From NCBI GenBank assembly GCA_031216915.1, contig CM062289.1:65789741-65853740 (forward strand): a stretch of 64,000 bases of DNA, given 5' to 3'. The notes under the pieces are model-generated. The model was given only the letters and a program-made list of their open reading frames with translations, did not search any database and had not been told where the DNA came from. This DNA is from Pictodentalium vernedei. Lineage: Eukaryota > Mollusca > Scaphopoda > Dentaliida > Dentaliidae. The position numbers and the translations under genes were made by a program. Below, piece by piece: positions 21,895 through 33,010 of the stretch (within the stretch, counting starts at the first letter, position 1; each line of letters opens with the position of its first letter).

Positions 21895-22482
21895 ATGATG
21901 CTACCCTGCATCACTTTTTATATGCCTGTTTTTTTAAAAACGGTCGTATTATGTTATGGCATTTGTGTCCGTCCATCTGTCTGTCTGTCTGTCAGTCTGT
22001 CTGTCCAGAATTGTTTTCCGGACTTTTTTTCGTTTTGGATGGACATATTGAGAAAATTTTTGGTGTGCAGCTTTGTTAGGAATAATTACAGATCAAGTTT
22101 GAATTTCGCTCTGCCCAGTTGATTTTTGGTGGAGATACTGCCCTTGAACTTACCGTTTTCTGGACTTTTTTTCATTATGGATTGACATATTGAGAAAAAA
22201 AATTATATATAGCTTTGTAATGGAAACTTACAGATCAAGTTCGAATTTCGTTCCACTCGGTTGATTTTTGTTGGAGTTACTGCCCTTGAACTTAGAATTT
22301 TTAGAGTTTTCCAGCTTTCTTTTTCATTTTCCAGACTTTTTTTCTTTGCACATATTGAGAAAATTTTTGATATACAGCTTTATTATGGATACTTACAGAC
22401 CAAGTTCGAATTTCATTCCGCTCAGTTAAGTTTTGGTGGAGTTACTGCCCTTGAACATAGTTACCATTTTCCATACTCTTTT
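21895..22482 (+). repeat. Tandem repeat array, units of about 120-140 bases (interrupted)
   Basis: Starts with TTTAAAAACGGTCG and a GTCTGTCTGTCTGTC run. Units share GGACATATTGAGAAAA, ACAGATCAAGTTTGAATTTC and GGTGGAGTTACTGCCC. The array resumes at 23234-23293 and 23705-23830, so it has been split by a Helentron-like element and by a pogo-like MITE. Confidence 0.75.
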
Positions 22483-23233
22483 ATGTGTACCCATACTATG
22501 TATGGTACACATAATGCCATCATCCGGGGTGGACCTCCGTCATTCGTCCATCCTTCGCCTGTCCGTCTGTCTGTCCGTCCATCCGTCTGTCCATCTGGCA
22601 TCCGTATCCATTTCTTTGGCATTCGATAACTTGAAAAATATTGCTTGGATTGTCAAGTTACGTTATATTTGTGTTCAGGTTACTGATGTGCCGAGCTGTA
22701 TAGTTTTTGGTGTAAATCTGATAATTTGATCATGAGATATTAACCCTTTATCCTTCAAATTGAAAAGTCCTCCAATCCCTTTGGCATTCGATAACTTGAA
22801 AAATATTGCTTGGATTGTCAAGTTACTTTATATTTGTGTTCAGGTTACTGATGTACCGAGCTGTATAGTTTTTGGTGTAAATCTGATAATTTGATCCTTT
22901 GATATTAACCCTTCATCCTTCAAATTGTGAACTCCTCCAATCCATTTCTTCGGCATGCGATAACTCAAAAAATATTAATCCGATTATCAGGTTACTTTAT
23001 ATATGTATTCAGGTTACTGATATGCTGTGCTGTATAGTTTTTTATGTAAATCTAATAATTTGATCCGGATATATTAACCCTTTATCCATCAAATTAGGCA
23101 CTCCTCCAATCCATTTCTACATGTACCCATACCATGTATGGTGTACATAAATTCGGCACCCGGGGTGGCCCTCCATCATACAGCTTTCTACTAGTTGCGC
23201 GGATGGGTACACATCTGACAATTTCATCGGCCT
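22483..23233 (+). mobile_element. Helentron-like tandem-repeat element, copy 2
   Basis: Same start (ATGTGTACCCATACTATG), same tandem unit and same end (GGGTACACATCTGACAATTT, then ATCGGCCT) as copy 1, but only about three core units. Inserted in a T-run inside the array at 21895-23830. Copy-number change of the core between copies is directly visible. Confidence 0.7.
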
Positions 23234-23295
23234 ATATTTTTCGTTATGGATTGACATATTGAGAAAACATTTTATATGTAGCTTTATTATGGATA

Positions 23296-23704
23296 CAGGG
23301 AGCCCTGTTAATTGAATAGCCACCTTGCCAGTGAAAATTATTCAGTTAACAGGAGTATTCAATTAACAGGGATAGTGTCACTTTCCTGTATTCTAGAGAT
23401 AAACTTAGCATTTATTCTATTATTCCATGAGCTCTGTCAAACAAGATATAATAGATTAAATGTCTGAATTGGATGTACTGAGGTCAAATAGGTCTATAAA
23501 TAAAGGAAAACTGTGGAGAGTCGGGGTAATTTCTTGACAGGTTACAAGATTTTTTTTCAATTAACAGTAATTTACTCTATAGCCTATATTCAATTAACAC
23601 GTCAAATTTGTACTGGAGGTATGGTAAATGGTTTTGTGTTGGGAAATTATATTCAGTTAACTGGGTTATTCAGTTAAGAGATATCCAATTAAGTGGCTCC
23701 ACTG
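23296..23704. mobile_element. pogo/Tigger-like MITE, TA target
   Basis: Ends CAGGGAGCCCTGTTAATTGA and TCCAATTAAGTGGCTCCACTG are inverted repeats. The left flank is TA; the right TG is probably a mutated TA. The neighbouring array unit at 22385 (TTATGGATACTTACAG) shows the empty site. A decayed relative lies near 43770-43965. Confidence 0.7.
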
Positions 23705-23830
23705 TGCTTACAGATCAAGTTTGAATTTCGTCCCACTTGTTTGATTTTGGTGGAGTTACTGCCCATAAACTTAGAATTTTTAGAGTTTTCTGGATTTTTT
23801 TTCATTTTCTGGACTTTTTGAATAAGTATA

Positions 23831-24568
23831 ATTAACTAAAATGGAGAAACTGACAGTAAAGTTCAATTGGAACATGAATAATATTTTATAATTTCTGAAA
23901 GTGTTTGCGTATTATGCACCGTCCGACAGTGTCTTCTGGTTCTTGAGGATTTTCCTTGGTTTGGAATATGGTAGGTTGGTGACTGGAAATTATGAAGAAC
24001 TGTACTTCATCTAAGTTTTCGTATATTGAAATATAGTTAAATTTTTGAGTATCCAGCATTGTACAAAACTTTTTAAAAAGTCAAGAGACTTAGTGTTTTG
24101 TACATTGAAATTAGGAAAGCATAATGGCTCTTGTTTATTCACAAAGATAAAGTATCCTGTCCCCTTGTTTTTAAAAATTGTTTCTTTTCCCAAAATAATG
24201 GATGCAATATATCACCCAGAAGTCGTTTTTAGTCCCCTATTGATGATTATTCAAACCTGAAGCCTAACCAAACTCAAATGTTCGGAGCTCAGTTCACACA
24301 ATTAATATATTGATATATGCATTATTCAAGAGGCACATAATGACAAAAGTATTAATAAGCAAATGCAAAGTTTAAAATTCTTATGAAACAAGACTGAAGC
24401 TAGAAATTATTGGATATTGTTGTCAAAAAGGGTGACTGCACACCTTTTAATTTTGGTTGTTTGGGGGAGTTTTACTTACTTCAGTGTTGGGTTTTTATTT
24501 TGAATAAAAAAAATAAAGTAACCCTGTGAAATATAGGTAGTTTCTCAGTACAAAGGGTAGAGTGCATT
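23831..24568. other. Intron sequence, no gene seen
   Basis: A short hairpin near 24015-24110 pairs ATTGTACAAAACTTTTT-type sequence with its near complement. Nothing else recognised. Confidence 0.4.
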
Positions 24569-24817
24569 TTAACCCCTTACCCAATGAATAGGCCGCATCC
24601 GCCCATGTAATATGCAAATTCAGCAGTTGAAAAAATATTATTTTTCAAAAGATTTCAACAAAACTATACCATGTGGCCCCTCGTTGGAACAAGCTCGTCG
24701 AGATCGTTCCAGTGCGGGGTCAAATGATATGGTTTTGTTGAAATTTTTTGAAAAATTTGAAAAAATTATATTTAAAATAATAAATTTTGATATCGTCTGC
24801 GTTGGGTAAAGGGTTAA
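24569..24817. mobile_element. Palindromic MITE, TTAA target (P1)
   Basis: TTAACCCCTTACCC ... TTGGGTAAAGGGTTAA, with the central hairpin CCCCTCGTTGGAAC and the inner GCAAATTCAGCAGTTG block shared with the copies at 41369 and 47388. Confidence 0.8.
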
Positions 24818-25449
24818 ACATGACGTGATGTGAGTGTTTATTGGGAATGGGAAAGTCTGAAACAAACAGAAAACAGTATTCAGTTTCCTCACAAAGCTAG
24901 GCAACATCAAAATTTTGTAGATCAATAACAAAAACTGTCAATATTCCAATATTTTAAGAGTCCCAATATTGAAATTGGTTTGTATTTTGAAACCGAATAT
25001 ATTGAAAAACTTGGCACTAATTATATTAGAAAACACTCTCCCCACCCAACTCTCTGCTCGATATATTGATAACAAAACCAGCAAGAGAGAAAACAGGTTT
25101 TTTTTTCAGTGCATGTAATCCAATACCTCATGACAAAATGTTATCCTAAGTTTCAGGATTTTCGCTCATGTGTGATTGGATTCATTTCTTCACCTTGAAA
25201 GGTAAGTGTCCTCAATAAAGTCACTTTTTATCCTCCGTAAAAATTTTGGAGGATATAGCCGGGGCCATCTGCTGGTCTGTGAATCTGCAGCCAAAGTAGG
25301 TTTCCACTCTCCAAGTAAAGTTCTGCCTGTCCAATCAAAACCCAACTTGACGTGTGAGTTGAGTATGGCGAGAGGAAGAACCTTATTCATTATTTTGGGG
25401 TCATTGCTCCAAAGGTCACAGTCAGAGCAATTTTACATCTTTTTTACAG
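24818..25449. other. Intron sequence with Helitron-type repeat scrap
   Basis: 25220-25430 (TTTTGGAGGATATAGCC, GCGAGAGGAAGAACC, CAAAGGTCACAGTC) resembles the tandem array at 30241-30960. No gene. It runs directly into the splice acceptor of the next exon. Confidence 0.4.
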
Positions 25450-25523
25450 GAAACTGTACTTGGTTTGGACTCACTTTCAGCACTCGGACCAGTTGGAGCA
25501 GCATTGGAAATCATCGTCATCTT
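25450..25523 (+). CDS. LMBR1-like: LMBR1-like protein, exon b
   Basis: A 74-base exon after acceptor TTTTTTACAG; donor GTATCC. It encodes ETVLGLDSLSALGP followed by VGAALEIIVI plus two bases of a Leu codon. This aligns with human LMBR1 GNASLSTFGFVGAALEIILI. The first base of the next exon completes the codon. The segment runs from an extramembrane loop into a transmembrane helix. An overlapping longer open frame at 25206-25538 is in another frame and is not the gene. Confidence 0.85.
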
Positions 25524-26027
25524 GTATCCTTTGTGTAGATGTGTTTTATTAAATGATTAATTTCCAGAAACCTAATAGTTAGAATGATTTTATCATTGTA
25601 TTGAGGGTTCAGATTGTTTTTTATGAAGGGGGTACTTGCAGTATTACTTCTATTGCTCGATATGAGGATGAGTTTACTCATTATAGAGGAATGATGGTTA
25701 TGGTGTTATAAATTTACCTTAATGCTTTACTCTTTTTTTCCAAATCTACACACAAATTATTACAATATTTTGCTTCCAATTTTTCTCTATCTTTGTTTTC
25801 CCGATACTTAGTTTTAGATAACTTTAACATTGTGAATTACTTTTCAAGCTTGTTCCAGTGAATGTTTATCAGATATATTTTGAAATGAAATTTCCGGGTC
25901 CTTTACAAATAAACAAAGTAATGAGTAAGGCCTCACAAAGTAGATCTCCTGCTTCTTGAGCCATTTTTTTTGTAAAATTGCATTTGGGTAGGCATTGTTT
26001 TTAGCTGCGATGAGCAGCAGCTCTATA
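25524..26027. other. Intron sequence, no feature
   Basis: AT-rich. Nothing recognised. Confidence 0.4.
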
Positions 26028-26480
26028 TGTGGCAATGTCGGTCTGACGGTCTGTCTGTCGGTCAGTCTGTAAGCAACGAGTTTTAAAAACACCATAACTC
26101 CTAAAATACTTGATGGAATGACACCATACTTGGTATGCAAGTCTTTCTTGTCTACACCCTCTCAATACTGCACGTCATTCAAATAACTTCTGTCACATTT
26201 ATGGACTTGTCACCAACTAGTTTTTTTGTCACCAACAAGTTTTTTTGTCACCAACGAGTTTAAAAAACACCATAACTCCTAAAATACTTGATGGAATGAC
26301 ACCATACTTGGTATGCAAGTGTATCTTCATGATGTCTACACCCTCTCAATAGTGCATGTCAATTTCTGTCACATTTATGGACTTGTCACCAACGCAGGTT
26401 TTTTTCACCAACAAGTCTTTTTGTCACCAACAAGTTTTACAACATCATTGGCATTGCACGAATCATCGCAGCTTCGGCAC
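26028..26480. repeat. Dispersed element with a duplicated unit of about 190 bases
   Basis: Begins GCTGCGATGAGCAGCAGC, then GTCTGACGGTCTGTCTGTC. The block AACACCATAACTCCTAAAAT occurs at about 26088 and 26267, followed each time by TACTTGGTATGCAAGT and CTACACCCTCTCAATA. It ends with AATCATCGCAGC near 26462, an inverse of the start. Same architecture as the Helentron-like elements, different sequence. Confidence 0.6.
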
Positions 26481-26499
26481 TGTGACAGTGCGCTCTAGT

Positions 26500-26816
26500 T
26501 ATTTTATTTTTGTAATTATTTCTTTGCCATCAGAAGTTCATGTTCTAGGTTTGTTTTATGTTTTAGGCCTCATAATCTACAGAATAGCATGGGTGGTGGT
26601 GTATTTTGTCTCTTGAGTGCAAGAAAGGTTTGCATTGCAAAGCCTTGTTGCACTCACTTGACAAATTTACCAAACTTATTAACTTGGGTAAAATATCAAA
26701 CATAAACCATTTCATTTTTATTTTTTAAGTTTGCATTGATTATAAAAAAGAGCATGTGGCAGCCTGAAGGACCATGCAGGAAGGCCTGTGAAACATATTT
26801 TTAACCTTTTTAAGCC
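26500..26816 (-). mobile_element. PIF/Harbinger-like MITE (family H), diverged
   Basis: Reverse orientation of 20277-20704: GAATAGCATGGGTGGTGGTG, TTGAGTGCAAGAAAGG, CATGCAGGAAGGCCTGTG. The central hairpin is shorter. It ends 77 bases before exon c. Confidence 0.75.
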
Positions 26817-26892
26817 TAAACACATCATTAGGCAGTGAAAATTGCAACATTGAATATGTAGATGTCTTAATTATTCCTTACATTTCTGCTAG

Positions 26893-27050
26893 ATATTTGA
26901 TGCTTGCATCAGTTGTAGGATTCTTCAGCCTTCCATATTTGCGAAGATTACAGCCAAAATCTCAGGACACACCCATGCAGAAAATCATTGGAAATTGTAT
27001 TGTAATTCTTGTGTTGAGTTCAGCTCTTCCCATCCTTTCAAAAACTCTTG
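26893..27050 (+). CDS. LMBR1-like: LMBR1-like protein, exon c
   Basis: A 158-base exon between CATTTCTGCTAG and a strong donor GTAAGT. It encodes YLMLASVVGFFSLPYLRRLQ, then a hydrophilic loop (PKSQDTPMQK) and a helix IIGNCIVILVLSSALPIL followed by SKTL plus one base. Human LMBR1 reads YLMVSSVVGFYS and IIGNCVSILVLSSALPVMSR at the same place. This is the best-conserved part of the family and gives the identification. LMBR1 and LMBR1L are too alike here to choose between them. Confidence 0.93.
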
Positions 27051-27394
27051 GTAAGTCTACAGAATTGTATCATATCTGGACACAGTAACAATTAATTCCA
27101 AGTTAAAAATTATTAAAAATAAGTCATAATTTTTTTTGTTTATTAATCCACAATACACTTTCAAATATAGTCAAAATTAGAAATTTAACTCACTATGCTT
27201 TTAAGCGGAAAAATGTGTGTTTTCAACAGTAAAAATTTCTCATGGTGGTTTTGCAAATTTAACCAACTATATCTTGTTTGACAGAACTCAATGAGCAAGA
27301 TTTAGCTGGTCAATTTTTAGTTTTACAAGTGCAAAAATGTATCTTTGAAGAGATTTCCAGGTAAAAAAAAGTGCTGAGGCTGGTTTTTCAATGC
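27051..27394. other. Intron sequence, no feature
   Basis: AT-rich. Nothing recognised. Confidence 0.4.
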
Positions 27395-27542
27395 CTGTAC
27401 ATAATTAGTACATTGGGAGTCTTGACAGTTGCTCACTGCTGCTTGATGGTTCTCACTGGCTGCTCCAGCTTCCTCCAGTCGTAAAACTGTCTGACACAAT
27501 GTGACCATGGTTGTTGAAAGGGTCGTTAAACCCAAATAAAAA
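27395..27542 (+). mobile_element. SINE 3' fragment, tail beta
   Basis: TACATTGGGAGTCTTGACAG, CCAGCTTCCTCCAGTCGTAA and GGGTCGTTAAACCCAAATAA. The head and most of the body are missing. Confidence 0.75.
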
Positions 27543-27714
27543 CAAGGTGCAATGCCACCGCTATCCCCTGCCGAGCAGAAACCATAGAAATTGAAATTTT
27601 GTAAGTTGAAAAAAGTGGAAAAAGGCCCATAACTCGAAAAAAAAAATGGACAAAACTTGTACTTGTGATATCCTTTCCCCTATTGTGGTCTATCAGCATA
27701 CCAAAGATCATTTA

Positions 27715-28464
27715 CAGTAGAACCTGTCTTGAGAGACCACCCTTTGGGCCACACAAAAGTGGTCTCTCAAGACAGGTGGTCTCTCATAACAGGTTTCAGG
27801 TTTTCTCAAGTCAGTGAATAACCAACCACAAAATTCAGAAATGGAGAAGAATGAATTTTTGTAATTACTTTGTAGTTGCTCTTTTTTATGAAGTTTTTGT
27901 AACAAATTGAAATGGACTGTTATAAAAATTATAAAAATAAATTAGTGTTGAAAATCTTCATTGAAGATTTTCAACACTAATTTATTTTTATAATTTTTAT
28001 AACAGTCCATTTCAATTTGTTACAAAAAGATTTTCAACACAATTTTATTTTTATTCCTATCAGTCACATTTCAGGTGTGTATGAAATTGTTTATTCAGCA
28101 GTAATTCTAATCTTTTCACTGGGGTCTTATAAAAACATCTCAATCTGTAATGAGTTAGCAATTGAAACCCAATTAATAGCTTTTAATACTTTTAATTATG
28201 TTAGTATAACCACAATGGATTTTCCAATTCCAGAACAGGTAGAAAGTTTTTGTCATGGTTTCAGTCTTCAAAGGGGCGGTCTCTCAAGACAGGTCCATTA
28301 TGGCATAAAAATACAAGTTGGTACCAGGTCACAGTGGTCTCTCAAGACAGGTGGTCTCTCATAGCAGGTCCATTATAGAGTAAAAACAATCGGTGCCTGG
28401 TAGATGTGGTCTCTCAAGACAGGTGGTCTCTCAAGACAGTGGTCTCTCAAGACAGGTTTTACTG
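27715..28464 (-). mobile_element. pogo-like MITE, copy A
   Basis: TA at both flanks; ends CAGTAGAACCTGTCTTGAG and its counterpart CAAGACAGGTTTTACTG. Subterminal repeats of GAGAGACCACC type. The inner hairpin TTGAAAATCTTCAATGAAG and complement is present. Inverted relative to copies B and C. No transposase. Confidence 0.8.
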
Positions 28465-28601
28465 TAAATCCAACCCACTGACTTGAGATATGAAGGTCCA
28501 AAGTTGTTAGGGACGGACAGACGGACAGATGGACGGACAGATGGAACCCATTTCTATATCCCCTGCACACTTCATTTTGGTGGGGCATAACAACAAAAGT
28601 A

Positions 28602-29383
28602 CAGTAAAACCTGTCTTGAGAGACCACTGTCTTGAGAGACCACTGTCTTGAGAGACCACCTGTCTTGAGAGACCACATCTACCAGGCACCGATTGGTTTT
28701 ACTCTATAATGGACCTGCTATGGGAGACCACCTGTTTTGAGAGACCACCTGTCTTGAGAGACCACTGTGACCTGGTACCAACTTGTATTTTTATGCCATA
28801 ATGGACCTGTCTTGAGAGACCGCTCCTTTGAAGACTGAAACCATGACAAAAACTTTTTACCTGTTCTGGAATTGGAAAATCCATTGTGGTTATACTAACA
28901 AAATTAAAAGTATTAAAAGCTCTTAATTAGGTTTCAATTGCTAACTCATTAAAGATTGAGATGTTTTTATAAGACCCCTGTGAAAAGATTACGATTATTG
29001 CTGAATAAACAATTTCATACATACCTGAAATGTGACAGATAGGATTATAAAAATAAATTTGTGTTGAAAATCTTTTTGTAACAAATTGAAATGGACTGTT
29101 ATAAAAATTATAAAAATAAATTACTGTTGAAAATCTTCAATGAAGATTTTCAACACTAATTTATTTTTATAATTTTTATAACAGTCCATTTCAATTTGTT
29201 ACAAAAACTTCATAAAAAAGAACTACAAAGTAATTACAAGAATCCATTCTTCTCCATTTCTGAATTTTGTGGTTGGTTATTCACTGACTTGAGAAAACCT
29301 GAAACCTGTTATGAGAGACCACCTGTCTTGAGAGACCACTTTTATGTGGCCCAAAGGGCGGTCTGTCAAGACAGGTTCTACTG
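28602..29383 (+). mobile_element. pogo-like MITE, copy B
   Basis: TACAGTAAAACCTGTCTTG ... AGACAGGTTCTACTGTA. Near-complete inverse of copy A across a 137-base spacer that contains GGACAGACGGACAGATGG. Internal hairpin at about 29130-29160. Confidence 0.8.
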
Positions 29384-30240
29384 TAGATATACAATTTGTG
29401 GTGTGGTGGAAAGTCTGAAACAATTCCCTCATCCTAAAGGATTGGTAACCTTCAGTATGTGGTAGGGGCCCAATTGGTTCAATTGTGGATGGAAGAGAAA
29501 TTTGCCCAATTAACCAGGGCAGAATGTGGTGTCACTGAATTTCACTGCGGTGGTATGAGCGGCACAGTGATGTCATTTTAAAATGTCTGCCATTCACCCA
29601 AAATTTGTTTCCATGGAATTACTAAGCATTTAGGAGATAAAAGTAAAGTCTGAGATTAGCTTTTCAGAATCTATTCAAGAGTATCTATAAATACTCTTCA
29701 AAAAAGTATTAAGAACTTTGATAATGATTAAGATAGTCATTTTACCCAATCAAACGATCTGAGGCAGCCAGCAATACGTACAGAAACCACACAGTAGTAA
29801 ATACAACAACTATCAGTTGTTTTCATTTTAATATTCAAAGTAAATCATGTGACAGTGTTTCGGATGAGCTGTTTCAATTAGTCCTTTTGAGGTTTAGAAT
29901 CAAGTTTGTTCAAGAGAAGTTTGTCAGGCATTATTTGCCTTCGTTATGGGAGGGGCAAGAATTTTTGCCACTCCCAAAATTTGTATTTTCCAAACCGAGA
30001 GGCAGATTTGAACCAAATTTGATATGAGGGCTTATTGGGTCATAAGTACTTAATTAATATATTTCTATAAGCAAGGAAAGTGTTGGCTTTTGCTCTGGTA
30101 AATCATGTGACAGTGTTTCGGATGAGCTGTTTCAGTTAGTTCCAAACACTGTCACATGATGGGTGTTTATGAGTTCAAGGATTAACTCTTAACCTGCTGA
30201 GTATTTTTAGTCGAATTGTGACTAAATCAAACTCAACTTA
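29384..30240. other. Intron sequence with a dispersed direct repeat
   Basis: CATGTGACAGTGTTTCGGAT occurs near 29848 and 30105. After the second copy comes the inverse (AACACTGTCACATGAT), so the right copy forms a hairpin. No gene. Confidence 0.5.
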
Positions 30241-30960
30241 TAGTTTGATGAGTGGCAGACGGACGGGCGCGCGGTTGGGCGGGCGCGCGTAAACAATTGG
30301 TTTCCGGATGATAACTTGATAATGGTTCAACCCATGTTCATGAAACTTCATAGGTAGGTTGGTATCGGTGAGAGGAAGAACCTATTAATTTTGGACTTGC
30401 TTGATCAAAGGTCAAGGTCACAGTGACCTTGATCATAGTAAATTGTAAACAATTGGTTTCCGGATGATAACTTGACTACGCTTCAACCCACATTCATGAA
30501 ACTTCATATGTAGATTGGCATTCGGGAGTGAAAGAACCCTATTTGTTTTGGACTCATTAGGTCAAAGGTCAAGGTCACAGTAACCCTGAAAAAAGTAAAT
30601 CAAAATTGGTATCCAGATGATAACTTGATAATGGTTCGACCCATGTTCATGAAACTTCATAGTTAGGTTGGCATCAGTGAGAGGAAGAGCCCTATTTATT
30701 TTGGACTCGCTAGGTGAAAGGTCAAGGTCACAGTGACCTTCAACATAAATCGTAAACAGTTGGTTTCCAGGTGATAATTTGACAATGGTTCCACCTATGT
30801 TCATGAAACTTCATAGGTAGGTTGGCATTGGTGCAAGAAAGAGCCCTATTTATTTCGGAATCACTAGGTCAAAGGTCAAGGTCACAGTGACCCTTCACAT
30901 AGTAAATTGTGAACAATTGGTTTCCGGACGATAAGTTGATAATGATTAAACCCATTTTTG
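30241..30960 (+). repeat. Tandem array with ERE-like palindromes, unit about 155 bases
   Basis: Starts with GCAGACGGACGGGCGCGCGG. AATTGGTTTCC-type phrases recur at about 30296, 30451, 30604, 30758 and 30915. Each unit carries TTCATGAAACTTCATA, GAGGAAGA and CAAAGGTCAAGGTCACAGTG. Four units have the AGGTCAcagTGACCT element in perfect or slightly altered form. Related arrays are frequent in bivalve genomes, probably as Helitron-type cores (known pattern, inferred here). Confidence 0.8.
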
Positions 30961-31017
30961 TGCTGTCACAACTCGACATTGGATCGGTGATCCTATCGGC
31001 ATTTTCAAAATATTTTT

Positions 31018-31067
31018 CGGCAAATCTAGTCATGGCTCCTGAGCCATGACTAGATTTGATGAAAAAT
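31018..31067. repeat. Perfect short palindrome
   Basis: CAAATCTAGTCATGGCTC is followed within a few bases by its exact complement GAGCCATGACTAGATTTG. Confidence 0.8.
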
Positions 31068-31139
31068 TCATTTGAATTTAACTCATTGACAAAAAAATCC
31101 ATTCACTTTACAGCGGTAAAATGTGATTAAATGTACCCA

Positions 31140-32560
31140 AATTAGGAGATAAACATCTCTTGTTTCAGACATTTGGGATTTTGACTATGGAAAACCATTT
31201 GTTAACTCACCCTGAACTCTAATGTAATTACTATCATCGTTAGAAGTGAAAACCTGTTTTATTTGAAGAAAAACAATCAAAAAATGTCATTTTTAATCTC
31301 GGTCTGTTTGTCATGATTGAATTTACAGAAAACAACTCTGGTTGTGTTTGATCTGTGATAGGAGTAGTTTAGTGCCATTGCTCGCACATAGCATGGATAC
31401 AGACATGTTCTAATTGACCCATGTTACAGTGTGGAAATATGAATGATATTGGTAACAGAAAGAAAGCTGAGAATCAGCAACAATAATTGAATTTAATTAT
31501 TCTGAAATTTAATTTAAAAAAAATATATATAAAAAATGATACAAAGATCTTTTACACTAATTGGTTTACAGAAAATAAAAACAGTGGTACTTTATATCAA
31601 TTATTGAAATAGTCCAAAATACATTTTGATAGAATCCAGTTGTAAAGAATCTTGTGAAGAAATTTTCCAGCTGGTAGTATTAAATTCAAGAATGTGTCTT
31701 CAGAAACAGTATCCCGTAGATTTGTAATAAAATGTTCACTTAGAAATTTCTGCAGTCTCCAATAAAATATAATAAAATGCTCAGCAAAATTCAGATGGAG
31801 TAAAAATCCAATAAATATTGGCGCCACAGGTAATTTCAAAAATAATCCAGTAGAATCCTGGCTTTTCACAAAAATATATTCTGTTTCACAGAAAGAATAA
31901 ATTCTCTTTTACAAGAAGAATAAATTCTCTTTTGGAATCACTTTTCCAAATTCACAAAGAAGAACTGTTTCTATAATAATAATAATACTCTAAACTCCAA
32001 TGTAAACAACTGCTCTGAAATAAGTTTATCTGACAAATGTATTTCTGATAAGAGTTTTTTCTGAAATGAGACTTTCTAAAAATGAGTCCCTGAATTCTGT
32101 AGACAAACCTTTAAATAGTTCTCAGATAGAATTTTCTCCAATATTCTGTTTTCTATTGATTTCCAGGTGATTCTGTCTTAATTGATGTAAATAAGGATGA
32201 CCTACTTAAAAAATCAACAGCTATATGTACAATGATCTAAAAATAGATTATGTGTAACAAAGATGAAACATGCACTTAAAGGTCACTTAGTGCAAATATG
32301 TTAGACCAGCTAAATTCTGCTTTATTGTGAAAAACAAAACATGCCTTCAGAAAAATATCAGTTGTGTGGAACTATCAACTAAGGACATATCAGGCTTGAT
32401 ATAATGTGGGAGCTATAACACCCGCTTCAGACAATTAGAGCATGGTAAGAGTGAATTTACCTGAGATTAGAGCACAGAGCTGACCGGCTCTGTCAATCAA
32501 ATTACAGGTTCAGAAAGAACTGCATGGTCAAATTTAACTGATGAATTACAATTATACTTA
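31140..32560. repeat. Composite dispersed repeat, copy 2
   Basis: Outer parts match 12432-12650 and 13735-13950 (AGGAGATAAACATCTCTTG, GAAAACAACTCTGG, GTGAATTTACCTG, TGATGAATTACAAT). The middle (about 31420-32435) has no counterpart in copy 1 and shows no gene. Confidence 0.65.
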
Positions 32561-32564
32561 TTTC

Positions 32565-32835
32565 AGTGGCAAGAGAAATCCTGTCCTGGGTAGGAATATC
32601 CGCCAGCATCATACAAGGAGTTAAGAGAGTTAATCCCAGTTTACCAAGTGGGAGCACGGGTGGTGTCATAGAATAAAGTGTACAGCACACCGATGATACA
32701 CATACCCTCAAACATTGCTAACCCTGCTTGTGCTTGGTCAGTAAGTGGGCAGCATATGTATCAATAATCATCTGAACTTGCTTGTGTTGCAGTCATGACA
32801 TAACCAAAGATTCTAAATGAAAGTTAAAACACCAA
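32565..32835 (+). mobile_element. Degenerate SINE
   Basis: Recognisable only in patches: GTGGGAGCACGGGTGG, TACAGCACACCGATG, AACATTGCTAACCCTGC, and a closing GTTAAAACACCAAT. An old copy. Confidence 0.5.
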
Positions 32836-33010
32836 TGAACATATAAACAAGACAAAGTGGTGCTTGCCTTTGATTTGACGTTTTCAGTGTCCATGAAATA
32901 GGGCCCTGTGAAGCTTTGGAATCAGATTCAAAATCATCCTGTTGATTGGATTCGATGGTAGTCTTACTTATTTGTAAATTTTTCGAATTGTCAGGTTGTT
33001 TTCCACATCC

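Noticed and set aside
25206-25538. 110-residue open frame as a gene
   Set aside because: It covers LMBR1-like exon b in the wrong frame and otherwise consists of Helitron-type repeat.
28467-28601. GGACAGACGGACAGATGG spacer as a functional site
   Set aside because: The same kind of run heads several dispersed elements here (19020, 21970, 22560, 26045), so it is part of a repeat.
30241-30960. CRISPR-like array
   Set aside because: Units of about 155 bases are adjacent with no unique spacers; it is an ordinary eukaryotic tandem repeat.
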